Below, in pieces: positions 24,401 through 30,175 of a stretch of DNA of 30,175 nt. The notes beneath the pieces were generated by a model, which was not told the DNA's origin, did no database searches, and saw nothing but the letters and a program-made list of their open reading frames with translations. Both the position numbers and the translations under genes were made by a program. This stretch comes from Methylococcaceae bacterium. GTDB taxonomy: Bacteria; Pseudomonadota; Gammaproteobacteria; Methylococcales; Methylomonadaceae. The DNA lies in NCBI GenBank assembly GCA_021647145.1, contig JAKIVF010000033.1, forward strand, positions 1 through 30,175. Reading direction: 5' to 3'. The stretch's first letter is position 1. Every line of letters begins with the position of its first letter.

Positions 24401-26364
24401 GTATGCAGAATAGTGACAGCACACGCGCAGGGAGTGGTGAAAAAATAGTTATTCATCTGTTTTCCAGTACAGTCACTGCATTAATGCAACCACGTATTGA
24501 AAAACATATTAAGCAAATTGACCAACTGATAACAGAGCTGGAAAAACATATTCGCCTACAACTAGTTGAAACAGTTGATATTAGTGATATAGATGCCTTA
24601 GAAACAGCTATTGACCAAAATCACAATGTAGACCTTACCTTATCTCGATTAACGGGCACACTTGATAAAGATAGAGCGACTCACCCTATTGATCCAAAAT
24701 GGTTAAGATGGGTATTACAATTAGTAGAAAAATTAAAACAGCTAAGATGGAGTTATAAACAAGGACCTTCAGGAGAAGGTCGTGCAAGCTTAGGTATAGC
24801 TAGTGGGAGTTTCTCCGACGCAGCCTGGACAGCTAATTTTCCATTCAACCCCTACCCTTTTCCCTGGACTCACCATATAACACAAGATGCGCCTTCATTG
24901 ACAATGGGGCTTTTTGAAGGCCAGATGGTAAAAATGGCAGAAGGGTTTAAAGCTATCCGTACGGCAGAACTAGAAATTAAAGGTAAATACGATAAATCAG
25001 AACATGACAATTTTTTTGCACATTTTGATTGGCACCAGTTCAGTGAAGAAGAATACCTACTCTGCCCCCCCCTAGTTACATTAAGTTCAGAAGGAACAAG
25101 CTTTAACTCTGGATTGCAAAGCTTATCTTCCAGTTTGATGTCTGGACTTCCAATCAAAGTACTGGTACTAGATAATCAGCCATCAGAAAATACTACCAGC
25201 TTGCGTAAAGAGTTAGGACTTATTACGATGGCTCATCGTACTGCCTATGTCCATCAAAGCTCACTGTCTAATTCAACTCATTGTTTGGCAGGTTTTATTG
25301 ATGGATTAAATTACAGAGGACCAGCTTTATGGTCTATCTATGCATCTAGTCAACCTGAAAATGGAATGGCTAAAAATTCTCTAACAATGCAAAGTAAAAT
25401 TGCTGTTGAGTCTCGCGCTTATCCTCTGATGACTTTTGACCCCAGAAGGGGAAAATCCTGGGAAGAATGCATTAGCCTGCTTGGTAACCCTGATATAGAT
25501 CAAGACTGGATCACTTATTCTTTAGATTACACTGATGAATATGGGAATAAATTTTCTATGGATGTTCCTCTCACCTATGCTGACTGGGCATTAACTGAAT
25601 CAACTTTTGCCCAACATTTTAAACCTGTACCTGCCGATGGTAATTCAAATAGCATGGTGTTGTTAACTGAATATCTTGATATGGATAGTCATGGACAAGC
25701 TAATAATATTCCTTTTATTTGGGCAGTTCATCCACACAGTAATCATTTATTAAAAGTAGTTGTTTCTGCAGCAATCGTTAAAACAACACAAGAACAAAAA
25801 GATTATTGGCATACCCTAAAAGGATTAAGTGGTGACAGTAGAGTCGAAATAGATACCCAAGCAATTGCAGATCAAGCAAAAGCTGAAATGGCACAAACAA
25901 TTACTGAAGGCTTAATGAGCATGGTAGGTGGGGATGCGAGTGCTTTAACTCGGATATTATCGGAAGTACCTGCTGTTTCAGCTAAAAATAGCATTTCATC
26001 TGAAACTAAAACAAAACCCAAAATAGAAGAACAAAAGCCTACGCAAAAACCATTAGAAAAACCAAAAACCGAAAAATCTGCAGCGAAAACAACTGATGAC
26101 AAAAAAAAAATAGCACATGAACCAGTCTGGATAGAGACCCCAGATTGCACAACCTGTGATGAATGTGTTGAAATTGCCCCTGCAATATTTCAATATAATG
26201 AAGAGAAAAAAGCCATCGTTATAGACCCCACTAAAGGGACTTTTGAAGATATTGTACGTTCTGCTGAAAAATGTACCGCTGTAATCATTCATCCCGGAAC
26301 ACCATGGAATCCAAATGAACCCAATCTGGAACAGCTTATTAAAAGAGCAGAGGAGTTTCAATAA
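21442..26364 (+). CDS. Giant PFOR-derived iron-sulfur protein (1640 aa) with altered thiamine-diphosphate site and extra C-terminal ferredoxin domain
   Basis: Follows the pyruvate:ferredoxin oxidoreductase plan. Residues 15-435 resemble domains I-II (VYLTTSASE where PFOR has IYPITPSS; DSESAS keeps the Glu of SEAGAAG). Residues about 490-690 resemble the gamma domain, 770-940 hold two 4Fe-4S motifs (C781/784/787/791 and C917/920/923/927), and 1100-1470 resemble domain VI. There, the PFOR stretch from GDGWAYDIG to SNTGGQ aligns without gaps to residues 1216-1254: GDG is SEG, the VLV-D strand and NT are kept, GGQ is TSL. I find no equivalents of the CxGC cysteines of the proximal cluster. A Lys/Pro-rich linker (about 1510-1560) leads to an added ferredoxin domain (C1569, C1572, C1575, C1611). 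The start has an AAGGT ribosome-binding site. It follows the RnfB-like gene by 197 bases. Cytoplasmic electron transfer is likely; 2-oxoacid oxidation is doubtful. Confidence 0.85.
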   Translation: MALFGKKKQDKISKYPGIRKIMNGVSAVILCERESSDAASVYLTTSASEMSVLWKQEKNKGHLNISNRTLISIDSESASTALTATSGLSLSGLRASHFSSSTYSIASMRESLYAAVGKRLPYVLNLVCTATTKATSNHYCSHDDYHSISDTGFIQFFAHNNQSAADLNLIGRKIAELSLNPVAVAQDRFLTSDLVEPLNLPERELIEEFVGLPDDIITTPTPAQNILFGKTRRRVPETWSVDQPTQTGGSQNPDSYMQTVAGQRPYFFDHVTDITDQCMEEWFELTGRRYRRINQYLCKDADYLIIAQGSIINNAKMTAAYLRSTRKLKVGVVNLTVFRPFPGDLLSQIVKGKKGVLVLERSDQPLAEDLPIITEIRSCVSKAIDNGRAKRIAFANYASYAKTTDISPLYSACFGLGGRNIKVSDIIGAVDNMLPEAKQLKFAYLGINFISNKNLSPQQEIQHHSVIEAYPEIGNLTLTSNENPSLLPEDAKSIRIHSLGGWKNDFLGQDLAQTLFDHFNLEVKAQPFYEAEKKGQPTTFYLTTASKSFHLNDEHNTVNTVLALAPNVFSHSNPLAGIVENGVFIIQSQQNEAIDVWHSFPTSAQKILSDKNIRVFFIDASSLAQDELKKENNEINSSFDFQHLIFKSAFFKTTDIIQGSDKNEEQIQSVIGENIGLIQRSYNSLQEIIVTEMNVGDTTSSALSEPTAPLLLQQKPANESAIANIHRFWNQTGSQYSNKKSAKENLVGPFAALGVVPAATGIFGDMTANRLQHPQWIPENCNACGNCYTSCPDSAIPGLINTVSEVFETNIKRIEKSGHVVKHLRRAIRTVEKKYHELTVGKSVGTTLDPIFAKAIGDTIKEYPEPDQEEVTQEFKWFKEKTGSFKFALTKPYHDDMNSHMPRNGGLFSITINPNSCKGCMECVSVCETDALAVVEQTPESIQTLRDNWAYWLDLPTSNKKYSRIDDLQAKHGVLNTLLLDKKNHSSMQNSDSTRAGSGEKIVIHLFSSTVTALMQPRIEKHIKQIDQLITELEKHIRLQLVETVDISDIDALETAIDQNHNVDLTLSRLTGTLDKDRATHPIDPKWLRWVLQLVEKLKQLRWSYKQGPSGEGRASLGIASGSFSDAAWTANFPFNPYPFPWTHHITQDAPSLTMGLFEGQMVKMAEGFKAIRTAELEIKGKYDKSEHDNFFAHFDWHQFSEEEYLLCPPLVTLSSEGTSFNSGLQSLSSSLMSGLPIKVLVLDNQPSENTTSLRKELGLITMAHRTAYVHQSSLSNSTHCLAGFIDGLNYRGPALWSIYASSQPENGMAKNSLTMQSKIAVESRAYPLMTFDPRRGKSWEECISLLGNPDIDQDWITYSLDYTDEYGNKFSMDVPLTYADWALTESTFAQHFKPVPADGNSNSMVLLTEYLDMDSHGQANNIPFIWAVHPHSNHLLKVVVSAAIVKTTQEQKDYWHTLKGLSGDSRVEIDTQAIADQAKAEMAQTITEGLMSMVGGDASALTRILSEVPAVSAKNSISSETKTKPKIEEQKPTQKPLEKPKTEKSAAKTTDDKKKIAHEPVWIETPDCTTCDECVEIAPAIFQYNEEKKAIVIDPTKGTFEDIVRSAEKCTAVIIHPGTPWNPNEPNLEQLIKRAEEFQ

Positions 26365-26802
26365 TTGCTTGTTTTAAACTTTGTAAGGCAATAGGAAATA
26401 AATAACCTGCCCATTATTCAACTTGAGGATGAAAAGTTGGTAGGTTTCACATAGTTGTACTATGATTTTTAGGGTGCTGATTTATAATGATGTTGTTTTT
26501 ATAAGCTTATGATAATTAATAATAATTTAATCTGTAAAATATAACTAATTTACTAGGAATAGCTTGGTTTTTTGAAAAAACTCTCGTTTTTAGCCAAAAA
26601 TATGAAAAATGCCATTTTTTATGGTTACATCGCAGTTTTTCATAAAATAACCATTAATTGAAATAAAAAAATACCTTAATATTTATCAATATTCTTTCTA
26701 GCATACCTTTTGAAAAAAAACACATTATATAAAACCAGCACCCATTTGATAGATTACTATACGCATGTATTCAGTGCGATCATACAACTTTGGATGAGCT
26801 AA
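26365..26802. other. Intergenic gap after the PFOR-like gene
   Basis: No gene seen. It holds a short terminator-like hairpin (26450-26470), a near-perfect palindrome of A/T bases around 26603-26620 (aaaaatg / cattttt), and a 7-bp inverted pair atggtta / taaccat around 26620-26656. Nothing identifies an insertion sequence, although the next gene has lost its 5' end. Confidence 0.45.
26450..26470 (+). terminator. Weak intrinsic terminator after the PFOR-like gene
   Basis: catagt (26450-26455), loop tgt, actatg (26459-26464), followed directly by attttt. It lies 86 bases past the stop codon. The stem is only 6 bp and AT-rich, so termination would be partial. Confidence 0.4.
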
Positions 26803-27408
26803 CTGCATAATCAGGCATACGACCCTGAAACCAAAATTCTTTATTTAGATAATGTGAGCGTAGGAGCCGATAATTACGAGGTTAACTTATCTCATAATGA
26901 AGATCAAATCTTTTCTGTTATTGGAGGAGCAACAAAGAAAAAGTACTCTCAATCAATCATTGGATCATGGAAATCGGAAGCTTTTGAGATTGAATATAAA
27001 ACAGGTGAAAAGTTGAATGCCTCTTTTATTTTTATTTTTGATAGTAATGAACAAGCGACTCTTTCTCTTATCTATGATATTGATAATGACAATATCGGTG
27101 AATCAGCTAAGCTTTCAGGTCTAACAGCTTTTGGTTATGCTTTTTCTATGCTCTATTCGGTTGAGAATAACACAAGAAAAATTAAGCTAAAATACCAACT
27201 TATTAACAATAAGTGTGATCACGTTGGAAACAGTATTTTAGAGTCAGGGCTCTGTGTTACAACCCAACCTTTTTCACTAGATGGCGATGTATTATCATTT
27301 GAATCTACAATTCCTTTTTTTGGAGATTCAGTATTGTTTTTTGGTGGTGAACGCTTGAATTTCCCACAAAGTTCTTCAAAAGAAATTAAGTTAAATAGAC
27401 AAGAATAG
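26803..27408 (+). pseudogene. 5'-truncated gene remnant, lipocalin-like C-terminal part
   Basis: The open frame runs from just after a stop at 26800-26802 to 27408. The first plausible start (GTG at 26854) cuts into conserved-looking sequence: the preceding in-frame residues read HNQAYDPETKILYLDNVSV. This resembles the 'YDP.TG.L.+..V.V.G..Y.V.L' segment found near the mature N terminus of small secreted proteins in many proteobacteria. No signal peptide, ATG or ribosome-binding site precedes it, so the gene probably lost its 5' end. The remainder starts with IIGSWKSEAFEIEY, which reads like the first strand of a small lipocalin-type domain, and contains two cysteines (NKCDH, GLCVT). If translated from GTG 26854 the product is 184 residues. 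Function unknown. Confidence 0.5.
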
Positions 27409-27560
27409 TAAGGTGGACAGACTATTTGTAGGTATTCACAGTCAGTTTTTTTGTTATAGTCAGTAGCCACAATAAGCAATTAGTTATGTAAGGAAGTAAT
27501 TGCCTATGAAGTGTGAAGAGTACATAAATTTTTTGTACCTATAAAACCTTTACTCCTAAA

Positions 27561-28694
27561 TTATGCTATACGGGTTATTTTATCCACTTCATCTAAAACA
27601 GGCCTTCCTTTTTCAACCCTATTCCTACCCTTTTTCTTAGCCGAATATAATGCGGTATCAGACGATTGAATTAATTGAGCAGCAATTTCCGCCGTACTTG
27701 CTTTTGGCATGTTACTCGGCTCATAAGTAGCCAAGCCTATTGAAATAGTAACTTTAATAACTTCATTGTTAAAAGGTACTGAAAGTTCTTTAATAGATGC
27801 TCTTATTCTTTCAGCAATATCACCCGCTTTTACTTCATCAATAGTTGATAACAAGGCAACAAATTCCTCACCGCCATAGCGAGCCAAGACATCATTGCTT
27901 CTTAATTGCTTTTTGATCATTCCTGCAACTAACGCTAAAACTTGATCCCCTGCCTGATGTCCATAAGTATCATTTATTGCTTTAAAGAAATCAATATCTA
28001 AAAACAAACAACTTAATGGATCATCATTTCGCTGGCTTCTATCAATTTCTTCACCAATTCTTTGCTCTAGAAAGCGCCTGTTATTAACCCCTGTTAACGT
28101 GTCAATATGACTTGTTCTACGTAACATTTCGTAATTTAAATTATTTTCCAGACAGATACTTACAACAGATACCATATGCTCGATAAAATCTGTTGCCATA
28201 TTATTTATGAATCTATTTGATGTATAACTCCCCAGGTTTAATGACCCAAAAAACTTACCTCGTCTACTTAGCGGTATGATGGCTACTGAAGCTGGTTTTC
28301 TTACAAAGTCAGGAAAAAATCCGGCACAACTTGCCTGTTTGTAAGCCCCTAAAAATGGCCTGGAAGATAAGCCAAAGGTACTTTTTAACAATTCTTTATC
28401 TTCTAGCAATAAAAGCCCATCTTTAGATTGATAATCATAACTATCCTCATTAAGAAAACGTGCAATATCACCCTTTTCATCTATTAAACAAAAGCTCACT
28501 GCATCTAGATCAAAGAATGACTTAGTTTCGTTTAGCATATGATCAATCATAGCGGGTAATGAGTTAAGGTTGAGTAGTTTCATTTCAAAGACTTGAAATC
28601 TTTTTAAAGTCAAACTGTTCTCTTGGACGCGATCCAGCATTCCATCTAAATGGCTTTGCAATACACATAAATCTGTTGTGATATCTTCTTCCAA
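27561..28694 (-). CDS. Diguanylate cyclase with DUF484/GAF-like sensor domain
   Basis: 377 residues. Residues about 20-190 form a DUF484/GAF-like sensory domain (LPAMIDHMLNETKSFFDLDAVSFCLID, SVAIIPLSRRGKFFGSLNLGS). Residues about 205-365 form the GGDEF domain: DTLTGVNNRRFLE, FLDIDFFKAINDTYGHQAGD with the metal-binding aspartate, and the active-site loop GGEEF at 274-278. An RxxD inhibitory site (R265-D268) lies five residues before it, so the enzyme should make c-di-GMP from two GTP with product feedback. It is soluble and has no membrane segment. The likely start is a TTG at 28694, because an in-frame stop lies nine bases upstream; a later start such as the ATG at 28640 is possible. It is divergent from ligA. 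c-di-GMP often controls exopolysaccharide export, so a link to the capsule block is plausible but only inferred. Confidence 0.9.
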   Translation of the reverse strand: MEEDITTDLCVLQSHLDGMLDRVQENSLTLKRFQVFEMKLLNLNSLPAMIDHMLNETKSFFDLDAVSFCLIDEKGDIARFLNEDSYDYQSKDGLLLLEDKELLKSTFGLSSRPFLGAYKQASCAGFFPDFVRKPASVAIIPLSRRGKFFGSLNLGSYTSNRFINNMATDFIEHMVSVVSICLENNLNYEMLRRTSHIDTLTGVNNRRFLEQRIGEEIDRSQRNDDPLSCLFLDIDFFKAINDTYGHQAGDQVLALVAGMIKKQLRSNDVLARYGGEEFVALLSTIDEVKAGDIAERIRASIKELSVPFNNEVIKVTISIGLATYEPSNMPKASTAEIAAQLIQSSDTALYSAKKKGRNRVEKGRPVLDEVDKITRIA

Positions 28695-28770
28695 TCTAAA
28701 CTACTCATTTATAGATAATATTATTTTAGATAGTAGCAGTTAAACAAATTTTTTCAACCATTTTTAATAC

Positions 28771-28795
28771 TTTAGCATAACATCATCATGCTAAA
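28771..28795. promoter_or_regulatory. Palindrome in the dgc-ligA divergent region, possible operator
   Basis: Perfect 8-bp dyad tttagcat (28771-28778) and atgctaaa (28788-28795) with a 9-base centre, 36 bases upstream of the ligA ATG and 76 bases from the cyclase start. It is not followed by a T-run, so an operator or mRNA hairpin is more likely than a terminator. Confidence 0.4.
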
Positions 28796-28831
28796 ATTAA
28801 CCCAATTCTTGTTCTAAAAAAATAAAAGTTA

Positions 28832-30175
28832 ATGGCACATTCTGATAAGGATAAAATTCTAAAATTACGTAAAATCATTCGTCAACATAATACGCACTAT
28901 TATACCCATGACAATCCAACTATCACTGATGCAGAATATGATAGGCTTATTAAAAAATTAAGGCAGCTTGAATCTAACAACCCCGAATTAATCATTCCTG
29001 ACTCTCCTTCTCAAGTAGTTGGAGGAGAGGTTTTAACTGCATTTACTAAAGTTAATCATGAAGTCCCCATGCTTTCTCTAGGTAATGTTTTCTCTAAAGA
29101 AGAGTTATTCGATTTTATCTCTCGCTTAACTAATCGCTTAAACAACCCTGAAGAACTTCTTTTCTGTGTTGAACCAAAGCTTGATGGACTTGCAATTAGT
29201 TTACTTTATGAAAAAGGAACTTTAGTTAGAGCAGCAACAAGAGGAGATGGAAATATTGGTGAAGATGTTACTCATAATATAAAAACCATCAAAAACATCC
29301 CTCACACTTTAAAAGGTCAAAATATTCCCGAAACCATAGAGATTAGAGGCGAAGTTGTAATGCCCATTGCTGATTTTAATAATTACAATAAAAAAGCCCA
29401 AGAAAAAGATGAAAAAGGTTTTGCTAACCCCCGAAATGCCGCAGCAGGTAGCTTACGTCAACTTGACTCTAAAATAACAGCTAACCGACCACTCGCTTTT
29501 TATAGCTATGGCATAGGCTTACTTTTAAACCACACTTTGCCTAAAAGTCATTACCAAAGATTATTAACATTAAAAAAATGGGGGCTCCCCGTTAGTGAAG
29601 AAATTTTTCTAAAATCTGATGTCTCTGGTTGCCTAGATTATTATCAATCTATTCTACAAAAACGTAATTTGCTTCCTTATGAAATAGATGGTGTTGTTTA
29701 TAAAATTGATGATATATCACTTCAAGAACGAGCGGGTTTTATTTCACGCGCTCCACGCTGGGCTACAGCACATAAATTCCCAGCCCAAGAAGAACAAACT
29801 GTTTTACTTAATGTTGAGTTTCAGGTTGGGCGTACAGGTGCTATTACACCAGTTGCAATACTCGAACCTATTTTTGTTGGAGGAGTAACTATTAGCCGCG
29901 CCAGCTTACACAACCAAGATGAAATTGAACGATTAGGGATAAGAATTGGAGATACTGTTGTGGTCAAAAAAACTGTAGACAACATGAATCCTGAGGTAGG
30001 TGATATTGTACAATTTACAATAGTAGTGACAAATAAAGGGTTCGATAAAAAACTACAATTAAAAGACGTACTTCCCTTAACTCCTGTCACTGATCAATGG
30101 ACACAAAGCACCGTAGGAGCATTTGAATACATAGAGGGCTCACTACAAATCATAAGTGGTATTGATGTAAATTGT
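28832..30175 (+). CDS. ligA: NAD-dependent DNA ligase LigA, N-terminal part, running in frame into a DUF11-type repeat at the window edge
   Basis: 448 codons open to the edge. Residues 1-380 are typical LigA. The Ia domain has HNTHYYTHDNPTITDAEYD, the adenylation motif is KLDG with the nucleophile K116, then RGDGNIGEDVT, EIRGEVVMP, NPRNAAAGSLRQLD, YEIDGVVYKID and the OB-fold start (FQVGRTGAITPVA, SRASLHNQDEIERLGIRIGD). At residues 373-380 (GDTVVVKK) the ligase pattern should continue 'AGDVIP'. Instead residues 381-448 read TVDNMNPEVGDIVQFTIVVT, then KDVLPL and FEYIEGSLQIISG. This is the DUF11 repeat of surface adhesins. The zinc finger, HhH and BRCT domains of ligase (about 290 residues) are absent. 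Either the contig is chimeric here or the gene is disrupted. Ligase identity is certain; the junction is suspect. Confidence 0.85.
   Translation, partial: MAHSDKDKILKLRKIIRQHNTHYYTHDNPTITDAEYDRLIKKLRQLESNNPELIIPDSPSQVVGGEVLTAFTKVNHEVPMLSLGNVFSKEELFDFISRLTNRLNNPEELLFCVEPKLDGLAISLLYEKGTLVRAATRGDGNIGEDVTHNIKTIKNIPHTLKGQNIPETIEIRGEVVMPIADFNNYNKKAQEKDEKGFANPRNAAAGSLRQLDSKITANRPLAFYSYGIGLLLNHTLPKSHYQRLLTLKKWGLPVSEEIFLKSDVSGCLDYYQSILQKRNLLPYEIDGVVYKIDDISLQERAGFISRAPRWATAHKFPAQEEQTVLLNVEFQVGRTGAITPVAILEPIFVGGVTISRASLHNQDEIERLGIRIGDTVVVKKTVDNMNPEVGDIVQFTIVVTNKGFDKKLQLKDVLPLTPVTDQWTQSTVGAFEYIEGSLQIISGIDVNC

Noticed and set aside
26053..26361. 102-codon antisense frame opposite the end of the giant protein
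   Set aside because: Opposite the linker and ferredoxin tail; composition reflects the complement of that sequence.
21442..26364. Ordinary pyruvate:ferredoxin oxidoreductase (nifJ)
   Set aside because: Length is about 470 residues greater than usual, GDG is replaced by SEG, and the proximal-cluster cysteines are not visible.

Overview
The window is AT-rich, gene-dense bacterial DNA with a gammaproteobacterial character: a Gly-Cys tRNA pair ordered as in the glyW-cysT-leuZ operon, CCA-encoding tRNA genes, a Wza/Wzb/Wzc polysaccharide export set and TviB/TviC-type sugar nucleotide enzymes. A four-gene ABC system of the kind that accompanies PQQ-dependent alcohol dehydrogenases, together with glucokinase and an RnfB-like protein, would suit a methylotroph or methanotroph such as a member of the Methylococcales. 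That placement is inference; no methane or methanol oxidation gene is in the window.

Layout. Positions 1-150 hold the 5' end of a transposase gene cut by the window edge. From 10357 down to 429 the minus strand carries an exopolysaccharide/capsule block: a membrane-anchored AttH/CrtC-like lipocalin, Wzb-type phosphatase, Wza outer-membrane lipoprotein, Wzc-type tyrosine kinase/co-polymerase, UDP-glucose dehydrogenase, and a TviB-TviC pair for N-acetylated hexosaminuronic acid precursors. No glycosyltransferase, flippase or polymerase is present, so the block supplies precursors and export only. A MITE-like element (about 10474-10661) lies upstream. Minus-strand tRNA-Gly and tRNA-Cys follow, with a strong promoter and two hairpins. 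Then come a 190-aa membrane protein and a 532-aa unrecognised protein containing a perfect 10-unit in-frame hexanucleotide repeat.

Positions 13724-17566 (minus) are a tightly overlapping operon: substrate-binding protein, YVTN beta-propeller, ABC ATPase and ABC-2 permease. Divergently on the plus strand are a small membrane protein, a GDCCVxC zinc-ribbon-like protein and glucokinase. From 19788 to 26364 the plus strand carries the most unusual part: a 70-residue one-pass membrane protein, an RnfB-like iron-sulfur protein with no other Rnf genes nearby, and a 1640-residue protein built on the pyruvate:ferredoxin oxidoreductase (PFOR) plan. In the last, the thiamine-diphosphate motif is altered, the proximal cluster cysteines appear to be missing, and an extra ferredoxin domain is attached by a Lys/Pro-rich linker. 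I read it as a possible electron-transfer module derived from PFOR.

The right end has a 5'-truncated gene remnant, a DUF484/GAF-GGDEF diguanylate cyclase (minus) and ligA (plus). The ligA reading frame leaves the ligase sequence inside the OB fold near residue 380 and continues in frame as a DUF11-type adhesin repeat to the edge. A transposase at one end and a DUF11 repeat at the other suggest that the window may be a whole contig bounded by repeats, and that the ligA-DUF11 join may be an assembly chimera.
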